Under the pieces are notes generated by a model. It was not told the DNA's origin and did not search any database. It saw only the letters and a list, made by a program, of their open reading frames with translations. 64,000 bases of DNA from Pseudomonadota bacterium. Its GTDB lineage: Bacteria > Cyanobacteriota > Vampirovibrionia > Obscuribacterales > Obscuribacteraceae. Made by a program: the position numbers and the translations under genes. How positions within the stretch are numbered: position 1 is the stretch's first letter; each line of letters opens with the position of its first letter. The stretch lies in contig JAJPGY010000016.1 of the NCBI GenBank assembly GCA_021325555.1, forward strand, positions 213,307 to 277,306, read 5' to 3'. Shown here piece after piece: positions 10,301 through 25,300 of this stretch.

Positions 10301-13300
10301 ACAATTGGGGCCCAACTTGAGCAGCTGCCTGTTGTGCAGCTGCAGCATTTGCAGCTAACACCTGCGGATTAACGTCAGCCCAACCTTGTGCTTGTGTAGC
10401 TGTCCAGCCTACAGAAGACATGAGACCCAGGGCCTGCTGATTCAGTTGCTGCACCTGCGGCGACACCGGGTTGCCGTTGGAGTCGTATCCCGAAGCTTTG
10501 TCTCCCATGTCTACGTAGGCCAGCATCTCACTTTGTTGCTGCTGAGTTTGTTGCTGCACCAACTGCCCGTAGTTGACTGAGCCGCTTACGACCGCCTGCA
10601 GGGAAGGAGCCGCTATGGTGTTGGTTCCGTCAGACACGGAAACAGTGCCATTTTTAGCCACGATGACAAAGGTGTTGTTTGTACCCTGGTAGATCGTCGA
10701 GCCATCAGGTTCGGCGCCCGGGCCACTGCTATAGAGAGTGCATTGAGTTCCGGTGTTAGTAGTGAACCCTCCAATATACGCTTGCCCGTTTTGCGCGGAC
10801 GCGTTTGCTCCGAGCTGGCTGTCGGCAGTTTGCTGACCTGTTGTGGGGTTGACGTTTGTGATGGCGCCGGATGCGTCCGTGAAAACCGTAGGGGCGTTGC
10901 CGGAGGCGCTGTTGATGTCGTGCGGTGAAAAGCCGGCTGGTTGAGGCTGTCCGCTTTGTGAGCTCCATACCACCTGATTGTTTTGTGAGTTCAACGCAAT
11001 CGAGTTAGTTCCATCCGAATAAATAGACCCGGCTCCTCCGGTGCTGACCAGGCTGTAGGTTGCGCCTTGAATCGTAACAGTCTGTGGAGGGGCGACCGGC
11101 TGGCCGTTCCCTTGGACGGGCTGAAGCTGATTGTCGGGAACCTGAGCATATGTTACGGTCTGACCATTATTAGCGACCTGGTACTGGACCACCGAGCCAT
11201 CAGAAGCCAGCGTTAGAGTGGAGCCGCTACCGCTGGTGTAGGTGGTCGTTCCATTCGGGTTCTGGGCAACGGAGATGGCACTGCCGTCGCCACCGAGGGC
11301 GGCTAAACCTGTTTTGCTAATTACCTGAGTTAGCTGGCCCTGGTCACCATTGATCAGGATCTCACCATCTGCGCCGGTTGTCTGGCTCTGGACTACGGAA
11401 CCGTCAGAAGCCAGGGTAAGAGAAGAGCCACCACTTGCTATATAGGTGGTTGTTCCATTTCTATTGTTCACCACCGAAATACCATTCCCGTTGCCGCTAA
11501 GTGCCACACCTGTAGCACTGGTCACTGAAGTAAGCTGACCCTGATCGCCAACGGTAAGCGTCACACCGGCGTTTGTAGTCACCTGGTTTTGCACGACAGT
11601 TCCATCGGAGGCCAGCGTCAGAACAGACTGAGCGGAACCGTTGGTTCCAGAATAATTGATCGTGCCGTTATGATTGACACCGCTTATTGAATAGTTGAAA
11701 CCGCCGGGTCCCAAGAACGAGACAAGCTGACCACTCGCGTCACGAATCTGTGAAATTGGGTTTCCGCTTGCATCGCTGCCGGAAATGGATGTGGTTCCAA
11801 AAGCGTTTGTTTCCTCGGTGGTCTGACTGATGACATTGCCCATCGAATCGGTCTGCGTGATCGTCTGCACGCCATTGATATTTTCCGTGGTAGTTGTGAT
11901 GCCGGTTTTCGGATCGTAAGCTGAATTCGTCGCCCAGCCAGGCAGATCGGTGAGAGAAGACATGTTAGGCCCACTGGCAGTTAAATCAGTGAGAGAGGCA
12001 ATAGTGCTATCCCAACCCTTTGAACCACCGCTAGCATCGGCGCTGGTTCCGTTGTCCTGGCTATCAGGCTGGATGGTGCCGTCTGCGGCCATGGAGCCAG
12101 AGTACAATTTATTGATCAAGTCCTTGTTAGCGTTGATCCACGCCGTGTAGCCGCCGCTGGGCGGGTTTACGAACTGATAGTCGCCGAATGGAGTGGCGTC
12201 TGTCTGAAGAATGTTCGGTACGGGGGCACCCAGAAGTCCGAATGTGCCGGGGGCACCAATGCCGCCGGTATCGCCGAGGAGGCCGATGCCGCCGGTATCA
12301 CCGGGAGCACCAATACCGCCGGTATCACCCGGGGCGCCTACGCCGCCAGTAGCGCCAGGAGCACCTATGCCACCAGTTGCGCCGGGGGCACCTATACCAC
12401 CGGTTGCGCCGGGGGCACCTATACCACCGGTTGCGCCGGGGGCACCTACTCCACCAGTTGCGCCGGGACCGCCCGTGCCACCGTTGTTGCCGTTGTTACC
12501 GTTGTTGTTGCCGCCGCCTCCACCGCTGCTCCCATTGTTGTTGGATCCCGTCGGAGTGCTGATTTGTGTGACAGGTGGACTACCGGGCTTAAGAAGCGTA
12601 ATGCTGGCGGTCGGGTCAATGTTGACCCCCGCCCAAGGCCCGCCGAATCCAAAAAACTGTCCGACCGTTGAAGGTGTTCCTTTCGTTACGGAAAGCGCGG
12701 TTACGGCGATGTGTCCGTTTGCGGCGTTTGCGCTTGTAGTCGTACTCGGTCCGAAGACTCCGCCACTGCTCTTGCCCCCATCTTCTGGCGCCAGTGCCCC
12801 CATGACAAAGTTGCCGCCACCGGCCCCGCCAAACCCCTCCGATGGGTTAAGCGCCGGGAAGAAGGAGGCGGAATTCGCACAACATTCTTTTTGCCCATTA
12901 GGAAATACTACGCTTATTTGAAAGGTTGGCGACCCCAGGCCGAATAAACCGTGTGCGAGAAAATCAGGTTCAAGCGTACAGCCTCCAGTGCAGCTCAACC
13001 CGTTTCCGCCAGCGTTATTCCCTACAAGCCGGCCATTAGGCGCCAGAATTTTGTTATTTCTGTCAGTGTTGTTAAGCACAGCTAAGGCAAAATTCATGTG
13101 TTGTTGAAGGAAGGTTATACCTGCATCTTGAGCTATAGTAGCCTCGTCTGTGGTACCGACGGGGACGGGGCCGAAAGTAGGAGTAGCCCGACCGGTGACA
13201 CCATCGGAACCAGCCTGCCCGCCAACAATGCCGCCGCCAGCACTACCGGCAGGAAGATTGGGATCACTTTGTCCGGTAAGGCTAAAAGACTGATCTGCAA

Positions 13301-16300
13301 GTATTGTGTTGGCACCACCGCCACCACCACCACCGAACCCGCCGCCGCCGGCGCCCGGACCGCCCTGACCGCTTTGCCCCGCGCTTCCACCGGCCGCCAG
13401 AATTGGTCCCAATGATTGGAAAACCCCATTTGGAGCGGAAATTGTGACGGTTCCGCCAGCTCCACCTGCCCCGCCGTTGCCAAAAATAGGATTTTCGTTC
13501 TTGTCCAGTGATTCAGCACCGCCACCACCCCCGCCGCCGGAAGCGTTGATGTAACCAACTACGCTAATAAAACCACTAGCCGAAGTCAGCGATACAGTTC
13601 CGCCCTTCCCGCCAGGTGCCCCGCTGCCGGCAGAGCCATCGGTCTGGCCTGGCGTCCCGCCAAAGGAGTTGCCTCCGGCGCCACCGCCACCATATGCTTC
13701 AACCGAGCCGGTGGTTATGCTGCCGCTGGCGAAGACGGTGATTGAGCCGCCATTTTGTCCGCTAGGGTTAGGGATGTTGAAGCCCAGAGTATTGCCCCCG
13801 GCACCCGAAACATTCAAACTGCCTACAACAATATTGCCTTGCCGGGTGTTGCCGTTAGGTTCTAACGGGTCCGTTCCCTGGTACGCAGCCATGTAAATGG
13901 TGCCACCGGCAATATTGAAGTTGATGTTGGGCAGAACAATGTCGCCACCAGAAGGGCTCGCACCACATCCGAGTCCATCGCTGCCACAGTTGCTCCCTAC
14001 AGAAGACGGAATCGCGCCGGCAATAAGAGTGATATTGCCGCCGCTAGATGAAGTAATGCCGGCGACTGGGATAGGCGCCGTCCTCATAGTTATGTCACCG
14101 CTGGTGATGATCGTGATTGACCCGCCCGCGGCATTGTTGGCAATAATAGGATCTACGTTTTGCTGGCTGCTTACGCCAAAGTTATCGGTGATAGCTCCGG
14201 CGAAAAACACTTGTCCGTTGGTGCCACCAACGCTGACGCTCACGCCGCCGGCAGCCCCTCCAATGGTGCCGCCGCCCCCGGAAGGATTAATATTGCCACC
14301 AACGAGGGTTCCATTGGCGAAATTGCCGAACTGAGCAAAATTGGCTGCCGCAACTACCGTTATGTGCCCGCCGATGCCGCCATTGCCGCCCGATGCGCTG
14401 TTGCCCCCTTGAGTGCTAATATCACCCAGAACAAAGACACCGTCACTTTGGCCCTTCGTGCTTGTAATTCCGGTGGACGTAAGGAACACAGCACCGCCGG
14501 CGCCACCGGTGCCGCTGGCGACACTGCCGCCATTCGCGGTTATGGAGCCCAGAATCGTGATGGACGAAGAGGTCAATGCGATGATTCCTGCCGCGCCCCC
14601 GGTTCCGGCGGTATTTCCAAACTGTCCCAGACCACCGCCCCCGGAGGTATTGATACTTCCATTCACAAAGATCGCAGCAGAGCTAGCCACTGAAGGGCTA
14701 CTCGTACCTCCCTGATTTTGATTCACAGCGGCTGTGTCGTTGGCACCGGTGGTATTGATGGTAACTGTTCCACCGTTTTGCTCAAATCCACCAGATGCGT
14801 TGATGCCGCCGACGATGCTAACAACACCGTTAGAACTGGCTGCGCTCGCCAGCCCACCGCTGGACTCAATAAGCACATTGCCGCCGGGCGTGCCAAGGTT
14901 GACGTTAGTGGTGTTCGTTGTTCCAACCGGCGTAAAGGAGTTGTTGAAGGAAGCGCCCTGGGTAGAAATGCCTTGGGTAAAGATGGCGCCGTTGGCAAAT
15001 ATTGTCACGTTACCTCCGGGGAAGGCTGCCGTGGCTTTTGGGCCCGTGGCGAAGGCATTACCGCCGCTTACCAGTTGACCCACCTGGATGATTCCCGGGT
15101 TCGTTCCTGATAGTGATTCCAGCAATATGGCGCTCCCGTTGGTCACCAGGTCAACGGTGGCAGAGCTGCTTGAAAGAAATATACCTCCTCCTGTAGAGCT
15201 GGCAGTGCACGGTACGCAGGCACCGCTGTTGCTGGTCGTGCCGGCAATCAGTGTAATGGCGCCGCCGATCCCCGTTGCACCGCCAAGACTGTTGTTTGAG
15301 CTGCCGAGGGCATCTATGGAAGCACTTTCGGAACCGGCATACGCAATGCTGCCGGAAGAGGTGATGGTCACATTGCCGCCCCCACCACCGCCGATGGTGA
15401 AAATAGTGCCGTTAAATACAATCGCCGGGCTTGTGCCCTTGCTGCCGGTATTATCCAGCGTGACTCTTCCACCGGCACCGGTGCCGCTCGACGTTATGAT
15501 ATTGCCCGAAACTTCGATAACACCATTGTTGCTGGTGGACGGACCGCCACTCGAGGAGATCGTAACAGCGCCGCCGCTGCCGGAGTCGCTTGAGGTTGTA
15601 ATGCTGCCGCCAATGCTGATCAAGCCGGCGTTGGCGTTGCTTGCCGCACCGCCCGTCGAGGTAATGCTAACCGCACCACCATTATTGTTTGTGCCTGCGC
15701 CTGTGCTTTGAATCGCTCCGGTAAAGATTCCACTGTTAGCCAATATGGTAACACGGCCGCCGGCACCACCACTGCCGGACGTATTTATGGTCCCGTTGAC
15801 GGCAATCAGACTGTGATTGAAGTTCCCTGAGGAGGTTAAACTGACGCTACCACCGCTGGTGCCGGAAGTATTTATGCTGTTCGTTTCAATTAAACCGTTA
15901 GCCTGAAACGGATCGCTTGCCAGCCCACCGGAAGACGTAATCTGGACGCTTCCGGTCGCTTGGATGTTGCCGGTGATCACTCCTCCCTGAGAAAATACGG
16001 TCACATTGCCCAAATTGCTCGGGCCCGTAGTGGTCAAGTTGCCGACTTCGACGAGCCCGGAATGCGCAGTCGTTGGGCCACCGGCGCCGGCAAACGATTC
16101 CAATAACAAATTGCCGCCGCTGGCCGCTAGATTCACTCCGGACAAAAATATTCCGCCGCCGGTCTGGCTGGCTGTACAGCCCGGTCCTACGCATGGCGCA
16201 TTTCCGACTACGCCCGCAATCAGTGAGATGTCGGTCGCGCTTTGAATCGTTACGTTTTTATCGTTGGGATTACCTATGAATATGTTTCCACTTGCGATGA

Positions 16301-19300
16301 CATCAAGAGAGCCGCGGAAGTTTGTACCGTTGTTGATGCTGAAGGGCGCCAGGCTCAGGTCGATATCCCCTCCGGATAGGGCGGCGTTGGCATTTATTGC
16401 GCCAAAGACATTGATGGTGCCTCCTGGAGATATAAGTGTGACGGTGCCCAACGCCCCGCCGGAGGCAGGCGCGGTGGCGGAACCGCCTTGCACGTTTATG
16501 GGAGCATTCACGTTGATGCTCGGTGCTTTAGAGCCGGTCGAACCAGTTGTATCTATCACCACGTTGCCGCCGTCGCCGCCCGCCGTATTGCCGCTGCCGC
16601 TGCCGCCTGCGGCAATAATGCTGCTAACAAACACCTGCCCGTTCAACTTAAACGGATCGCTCGCCAAGCCGCCTGTGGATTTAAGCTGAACATTGCCGCC
16701 ATTACCGCCGGCCGCGGCGCCGGATGCCTGGATATTGCCGGCTATGATCCCACCGTTTGAAAGGACGGTAATATTGCCGGCATTGGGAGAGGCACTGGAG
16801 CCGGAAGCAGTCAGGTTGCCGACCTCAACCAGCCCCGAGTTTGTCCCGGACAAAGATTGAATCACGATGTTGGCGCCCGTGGTTGCCAGACTGACCTGCG
16901 TTGGGTTGTTGTGAGCGTCGGCTCCGGTAAGAAATATGCCGCCACCTGTCGTACTGGCCGCGCACGTGGTGCAGGCGCTCGTGCTCGTCGTCCCAGCAAT
17001 AAGAGTTATCGTGCCGCCTTTTCCGTTGGGGTTGCTGGCATCTATGGTGGCACTGGCCGCGCCTTGAAGAAGACCGATGCTGCCACTGGCAATCAATGTT
17101 ATGCCGTTGTTGGTTGTGATTCCGCCGCCGCTGCCGGCACCAGCAGAATCATTGATGGCACCGCTCAAGGTGATGCTGCCCTGAGCGGTGCCTATTGAGA
17201 CACCGCCACCGACACCGCCGGTAGCACCACCACCGCCCGAGACATTTATGCCCCCGCCGACTATCTGATTGACGGTATTAGTACCGATCTGGTTGCCGGA
17301 CGCATCGAGAATAGGGGTCTGGCTGCTGACCACCGCACCGAGCTGGACAAAAGTGCCCGAAGACTCTATCCGCAGGGCTCCGCCGGCGCCACCGGCTCCC
17401 GTAGTTCCGCCCCCTCCGGATGTGTTGATGTTGTTCTGCACAAAGATTCCGTGCGTTGCGTCAGTGGAAATCAGGGTAACCGCCCCGCCGGCACCACCCG
17501 ATGTACCCGAGCCACCGGAGGTGTTGATGTTACCCGCTACACTGACAGACGCTGCTGTCATTTGAACGGTGCCACCGGCTCCGCCGGCTGCCGCAGGATC
17601 GACCGGGCCACCGGAAGTCGTGATATCGCCCGATACCGAGACTAGCGTCGATGTAGCGTTTGATCCGGTCGTGTCGAGCGCAACAGCACCACCGTTGCCT
17701 CCCCCGGTGCTGCCGCTGCCGGCTGCGCCGGAAGTATTGATGCCGCCAGTAATACTGATTCTGCCATTGTTAGGATCTGCGGCAATTGTAAGGCCGCCCG
17801 TCGAGGTTATTGAAACAGCGCCACCACTGCCACCCAAAATTGCGCCAGATGCTTGAATCAGTCCGGTAAAGATGCCGCCATTGGCAAATACGGTTATGCT
17901 GCCGGCATTGGGAGATGAGGAATTACCCGAGCTGGACAGGCTGCCGACCGATACAAGCCCGCCTTGCGCAGTTGCTCCATTTGCTCCTGTACCCGAGTAT
18001 GACCCCAAAAGAATATTGTTGCTGTTGGTTGTCAGATTGACCTGGGTGGGATTGCTGTTGGCATCTTTTCCGGTAAGAAATATCCCGCCGCCCGTTGCGC
18101 TGGCTGAGCACGGATTGCAAGCTCTGGTGTTTGTCGTGCCCGCAATTATAGTAATTGCGCCGCCGGCACCGTTGGGATTGCCGGCAGTTATGGTCACGGA
18201 CGAGGTGGCGCCTTGAGGTAGAGAGATGCTACCGCCGGCAATCATTGTGATGCCATTGTTAGCTAGTAATGCGCCACCGCTGCTCGTTCCTGCGGCATCG
18301 TTAACAGCCCCTCCGATGACAATATTGCCTTGCGCAGCACTGATGCTGACGCCACCACCGGCGCCTCCACTAGCGCCATTGCCGCCGGCAACGTTGACAG
18401 CGCCTCCTATTTGAGCGACAGTTCCCGAAGACGCAACGGTCAAAGCTCCACCAGCACCACCGGCTCCACTGCTGCCCGCTCCTCCCGATGCGGTGATATT
18501 ACCCTGGACGAAGACACCATGACTGGTGTCCGTAGATGCAAGCGTAACAGCGCCGCCGCTGCCACCGGCGGAGCCCGAAGCGCCCGACGTTGTGATATTG
18601 CCGTTAACGCTGATAGAGGATGAGGTCAGTTGAACAGCACCGCCTGCTCCACCTGCCGCACTGGCAGCGGTGACAATATCTCCTGAAACGACGATTGCCG
18701 GCGTGCCGGCTGCATTAGAGCCGGTGGTATCTATTGAAACGCTTCCACCAGACGTGGTGATGCCATTGGTGAACACTTGCCCATTGAATTTGAGAGGATC
18801 GCTTGCCAGACCACCGGCAGAAGTAATTCCGACGGATCCACCCAGGGAGGTGACCGAGCCGGCCAACACGCCGCCATTGGAAAATACCGATATATCGCCG
18901 GCCGTATTCGAGCTGGGAGCCCCAATGACGCTGTTAAACAAGTTGCCAACCTCGACTGCGCCGGAGCCTGTGCCGGAAAGAGATTCCAACAAAACACCGG
19001 CTCCGGTTCCGCTTGTGAGTATATTGACTTGCGTGGTTGTATTGTTCGCACCTGTCCCGGTAAGGAATATGCCCCCGCCCGTGGAGCTTCCACATGACGA
19101 TGGCGGGTTGCAGGGGGTGTTTTGATTTGTGCCGGCGATGATAGTAATCGTGCCGCCGGTGCCGGTTGTGCTTCGAGCGTCTATAGAGCCGTTCGCCGCC
19201 TGAGTGAGTGAGACGCTCCCGGGGGTCGTTACCGTAACATTCCCTCCTCCGCTGGCACCGGATGTAATGATGACCCCGCCGAACAAAATTCCCGGATTCG

Positions 19301-22300
19301 TGCCGGCAGTGCCGGTATCATCCAGCGTAACCGCTCCGCCGGTGCCACCGGGGGTTGATGTGGTAATGCTGCCATTAACGTTGATAACGCCATTATTGCT
19401 ATTCGTTGTCGCACCACCGGTGGAAGTGATGCTGACCGCACCACCAGCACCGCTGCCGGAACCCGAGGTTTGGATCGAGCCGGTAAAGACTCCACTGTTG
19501 GCAACAACGGTAACAGCGCCGCCGTTAGTGACACCGCTGCCGCCGGACGTATTGATGTTGCCATCGAGAAACACGCCACTATTCTTGAAATTGCCGGTGG
19601 AAGCGATGCTGACGGCACCACCGCCAGTGCCGATGATGCCTGCCGTGTTGATGCTGCCCGTTTGAATGATGCCGTTCACGCCAGCCGGGTCACTGGCCAG
19701 CCCGCCCGTGGATGTTATATGGACAGCCCCGCCGGCTGTTTGAATTGTGCCTGTGAGTATTTCGCTGTTGGCGAAAATATTCACGCTGCCGCCCGTGACC
19801 GAACCAGCGCCTAGAGCGGTGTTCAAGTTCCCCACCGTAATGATCCCGCCGTTTTTGTCCAGATTGGATCCGGCGCCGGTGCCTGCATAGGCCTGCAGGT
19901 TGATTCCACCTCCCGAGGTATTCAGATTTACCCCATTGAGAAATATTCCCCCGCCGGATACGCTGGGATTGCAGCCTGCGCCTACGCACGGCGTCGCCGT
20001 GTTGGTGCTGGTTGTTCCGGCAATGAGCGAAATGTTCGAGCCAGGAGCAAGGGTAATGTTGGCGTTGGCCGGAGCTGTGTTATCAACGAATATGTCTCCG
20101 CCGGAGATGACAGTTAGACTCGAAGAGAAAGTAAAGTTAGGGTTGGTCCCGGTAATACCCAGGCCGTTGGGCGATGGCAAACTCAGGTCGATGCTGCTCC
20201 CAGCGGTAAGGGTGGTCACTCCGCCTGAGCTACCGCTCACCAGATTGATGCTGCCGACCACAATTTGTGAGCCGGCGTTTATGGTGACGTTGCCGTTCGT
20301 ACCATTAGCATTCCCGGTGCCACCAACGGTATTGATATTGCCGGTCACCTCGGCAAATTTGCCTGCATTGATCGTAAGCTGACCGCCCAACCCTCCGTTG
20401 CCGCCGCCGCTCGCGGCACCGCCGGAGGTAGTTATGTCGCCGGTAACAACAATCTGTGGATTGGAGGAAGAGTTGGCGTTGGACCCTGTGGTATCGAGCG
20501 TGACGTTGCCGCCATTGCCACCGTTGGTTCCAGTACTGTTGGCAGCGCCGGATGTAGTGATGCCGCCTGTGATGTTGATTATGCCGTTATTGGGATCTTT
20601 GGGGACAGTAATGGTTGTCGTGGACACAGTTTGAGCCGAGCCGTTGGCATTGAGCACTTCCCCGACAGAAGGGACAGTGACAGATTGCGTGACCAGGTTA
20701 GCAAGACCGCCTGTGGAAGTTACCTGAACCGTCCCGCCGTTGCCGCCGTTACCACCGCCCGAAGCGGTAATCGCGCCGGTGAAGATGCCGCCGTTGGCGA
20801 ACAATGTTATGTTGCCGGCGTTTGGTGATGCGCCGGTTCCGGAGCTGGTCAGGGTGCCGGTCCCTATCAGTCCGGGTTGTGCGGCAGCACCATTTGCTCC
20901 GGTGCCGGAATAGGATTCCAGCAATATTTGGGCCTGGTTATTATTAGCTACGCCGTTCGTTAGGAAATTTACCTGTGTTGGGTTACCGTTTGAGTCCGTT
21001 CCGGCAAGGATAATTCCCCCCCCGGTGGCGCTGGGTGTGCAGTTGGTGCAGGCGGAGTTTTGCGTCGTGCCCGCAATGAGCGCAATGGTGCCGCCGGCTC
21101 CGTTTGCGCCGGCGGCATTAATTGTGCTGTTTGCCTGCTGGTTTAGCGCGATGGCGCCGGCCGACGTAATCAAGATGTTGCCGCCGGCTTTATCGCCGGA
21201 GCTGGTAATGTTTCCGCTGATGAGCACAATTGGGCTGAGCCCCCTGGAGCCGGTGTCGTCTATCTGAACCGTTCCGCCTGCGTGGCCGGAACCACCGGAG
21301 GCGTCAATGTCGCCAATGGAGATAACGCCGTTGCTCTTATCGCCCGGCTGACCGCCGGTGGAAGTAATGCTCACGGCGGCGCCGCTGCCGCCCGATGCTC
21401 CTGAGGCGGAAATATTGCCGGTAAAGATACCACCGTTGGCAAGCAGCGTTACCTGTCCTGCATTGGGAGTTGCGGAATTGCTCGAGGTCGTCAAATTACC
21501 GACTGAAATTAATCCTGGCTGTGCCGCCGCCCCATTTGCGCCTGTGCCTGAAAGCGAGATAAGCGTGATTGGGGAATTGTTCGTGGTTAGATTCACCTGG
21601 GTTGGATTGCCGCTTGTATCCTGACCGGTTAGAAATATGCTGCCGCCAGTGGCGCTGGGCGTGCACGGATTGCATGCGCTGGTGCTTGTCGTTCCGGCAA
21701 TGATATTGATTGCGCCGCCGGCGGTGTTGGGGCTGCTGGCGTCTATGGCGGCATTGCTGGTGGCGCCTTGAAGCAGAGAGATATTGCCGCCGGCAATCAT
21801 TGTTATGCCGTTGTTGGACGCTGAGCCTGCCCCCGTGCTTCCGACAGCCTCGTTAACCGCACCGGCAATGATAATGTCGCCCAAAGCAGCGGTGACCGTG
21901 ACGCCTCCGCCGATACCGCTACTATTAGTACTTCCGGATGGTCCGTCGCCACCGGAAGCGTTGATATTGCCGCCGACGGACTGACCGTTAACAACCGTAC
22001 CAAGCTGGACAAAGGTACCGGAAGAAGCTATCTGCACGGCACCGCCGTTGCCGGCGCCAAAGCCGAAGGTTGAGAGTCCAGCGCCGCCTGATGTATTGAT
22101 ATTGCCCTGAACAAACACACCGTGAGTCGTGTCGGTGGAGGTCAGGGTGACAGACCCGCCCTGTCCACCCTCTACGCCCGAACCGCCTGATGTGTTGATG
22201 TTGCCGCTTACGGTGACGGACGAGGAGGTGAGTTGAACATTCCCGCCAGTTCCACCAACTGTGTTTGCCGTACCCGCACCGCCCGAGGTATTGATGTCGC

Positions 22301-25300
22301 CGGAGACAACAATTTGAGGGGTGTTCACCGATGTCGAGCCCGTGGTATCTATTGTGACACTGCCGCCGCTTCCTGCAAATGACGCGACTGCCCCTGCTGT
22401 TGTAATGCTGCCCAGAAATACTTGCCCGTTGAACTTAAGCGGGTCCGAGAGCATTCCCCCGGTGGAGGTAATCTGAACGGCGCCGCCGGCTGGATTGTTG
22501 CTACCGGGCACGCCGGACGTCTGAATCGCGCCGGCTGAAATTCCTCCATTGGAGAATATCGTGACATTGCCCCCATTACTGGTCACATTTCCTATCTGAA
22601 CAACGCCGGGGTTTGTCCCGGACAATGATTGCATTGTGATATTGCTGCCGGTCGTCACGAAATTCACCTGAGCGGGATTGTTGTTTGCATCTGTCCCGGT
22701 AAGGAAAATGCCACCGCCGGAATTGGTGGGACCGCACGGTGGATTGCAGCTGGTAGCCAGCGATCCAGCGGAAATGACGATCGAGCCACCGACGCCGTTC
22801 ACATTAGGATTGCTCGCATCTATCGTCGCACTGGCGGCTCCCTGAAGTAAGGTGATGTTTCCGGCTGCGGCTATCGCTATATCTCCGTTGTGGGGCGTGA
22901 AGCAGCAAAATCCGCTGCTGCTGCCGGTGCCGGAACTGACTCCCGCTGTGTCGTTAATTGAGCCGCCCAGAACAACGCTACCGCCCGACATAGTAACGCC
23001 TCCGCCAAAGCCGCCAGTACTGCCGCTGCCACCGGAAACATTTATGCTGCCCCCGCTGATCTGACCATTTAGGATGCCTCCGACTTGAATGACGGCCGCC
23101 GTGTCATTGGTATCCGAATGCATCGACAGATTGCCGCCATTGCCTCCGGACCCGTTTGCAGTACCGGCTCCGCCCGAGGTATTGATGTTGTTCTGGACAA
23201 TAAGAGAATTGCCTGCGGATAGACTGACGTCGCCTCCTTTGCCACCACTCTGACCGGCGCCGCCAGATGTGTTGATGCTGCCGCTAACGAAAAGGCTGCC
23301 GAAGGCGCTCATGTTCAGGCGACCGCCGGCGCCGCCGGCAACAGAGCTGGTGCCGGCGCCCCCCGAGGTGCTGATGTCTCCGGAAATTGAAACTTGGCCG
23401 GGGGAGGCTATGAAGACCTGTCCACCGCTGCTGCCGGCACCGCCGGTTGCCGTGACGGCTCCAGACGAAATCGAGCCGTTGTTGTTAGCACTTATGCCAA
23501 CGGTTCCGCCTGTGCCGCCGGCCGCTGCACCAGCTGCGGTTATAGTGGCGGCGAAAAAGTTACCGCTGCTATCGAACGATCCAACGACAACGCCACCCGC
23601 TGAACCTATTCCGATATTGCCGGCGTTGCCGGCCGCGCTGCTGCCGGAGGTGGTTAGATTTCCAACTTCAATATTTGCCGAACCAACAGTGGCTCCGTTT
23701 GCTCCCGTGCCCGGAAGAGACTGCAAATTTATGCCATGGCTATTGGTCAGTATGTTGACCTGTGTCGGGTTGCCATTGGCGTCCTGTCCGGTAAAAAAAA
23801 TCCCGCCGCCCGTTGGGCTGGAGCAGTTAATGCAGCCGTTTGTCGTGCTGGGATTCGCGAGGCCGGCAACAATCTTGATGGAGCCGCCCGTTCCGCTTAT
23901 GCTGCTGGCGTTTATCGTTGCGTTTGCGGATTGATTGAGCCCCACGGGGCCGCCGGAAGTAATTTGAATACCGCCACCCGCTGTGTCACCGGAGGTGTTG
24001 ATGTTTCCGCTGAGTGAAACCGAGGGATTAGCCGCGTTGGAGCCAGTATTATCTATCTGAACGCCGCCGCCTGCGCTGCCAACCCCGCCGGAGGCGTTGA
24101 TATCGCCTACCGAAATGACGCCATTGTTCGGATCCGAGGACAGACCGGCCGCCGATGTAATAGTTACAGTTCCGCCCGTACCGCCGGCTGCTGCACCAGA
24201 CGCTTGAATTGTGCCGGGGACAAAGCCGCTGTTGGCTCCCGTGGATGAGCCGACGAAAATTCCACCCTGCGAAGTTATGGTCACGCTACCCGCGCTGCCA
24301 GACCCTGTGGTGCTCAAGTTGCCGATCTGTACAAGCCCGGCTTGCTTGGCTGCACCGCCAGCTCCTGTTCCAGCGAACGATTCCAGCAGGATTGGAGCGC
24401 CGGCGGTAGACAGATTGATTCCACTCAGTTGTATCTGCCCGCCGGTGGCGCTGGCGGTGCACGACGTGCACTCACTGGTATTAGTTACCCCGGCAATGAG
24501 GGTAATTTTGCTGCCGGGAGCGCCAGTGAGGTCGATGGTGGCGTTGGCGGGCGCCGAGCTGGCGACTATGTTCCCGCTGGCAATCGCCACGAAGTCGTCG
24601 TTGAACCGGAAATCCGTGCTGCTGCCCGTAATGTTGCCGGCACCGGTATTGCCGCTCACGGTTACGTTGGAGTCAGTCATGAAACTGCTCAGGTCGATCG
24701 ACCCGCCGGCATTCACGAGCGTCGGATCCCCGGTCAAATTTAAGCTCCCAACGTTAAGCGTGCCGCCGCTCACGGCGGTGACGAGCGAGCCGCCGGTAAA
24801 GCTCGCGACGCCGTTTATAGCGTCGGCGCGCACGGTAATCTGCCCACCGGGGCTGATGAAGTCAATCGATTCCGCGTTTAATGTTCCACCCGATACGCTC
24901 AGGCTTGCCTGCGATGCAACGGTATTTGGCTCATCGTTGACTGACCCAAGCGTTGAGAGCAGGATGCTCCGGGCGGCAGTTATGGAGCCACCGGCGTTGA
25001 GGATGTTGAGGGTATTGCTCATCACGTTTTGAATCTGCACGCTGCCCGTGTAGGCCTGGATGTTGCCCGAGTTGACCAGCGACGCCAGCGAGGCGTTTAT
25101 GGTTCCCAGTTGAGAGGCGATCATGCCCTGGTTGATAACGCTGGGCGCCTGCAGATTGAGGTTGTTGACGGCCTGTATTGCGGGGGGCGCACCCGTGCTC
25201 CCCGCCGGGAGGGCATTCACGATCGACCCAGCGGCGTGCAGGGTCAGGTTGCCGGCACTTGATATAGTCCCGGAATTGACTATGTCTTGAGAGGCGCTTA

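Noticed and set aside
12211..12921. Plus-strand frame with PPVAPGAPMPPV repeats, apparently collagen-like too
   Set aside because: It is the reverse complement of the collagen-like tract of the giant gene. The minus frame continues for kilobases on both sides, the plus frame does not.
13950..24500. CRISPR-like regular repetition in the first giant gene
   Set aside because: The repeats are long, degenerate at DNA level, in frame and part of one coding sequence.
24211..25032. Plus-strand frame of 273 codons opposite the first giant gene
   Set aside because: Antisense of beta-repeat sequence; no domain and no plausible start context.
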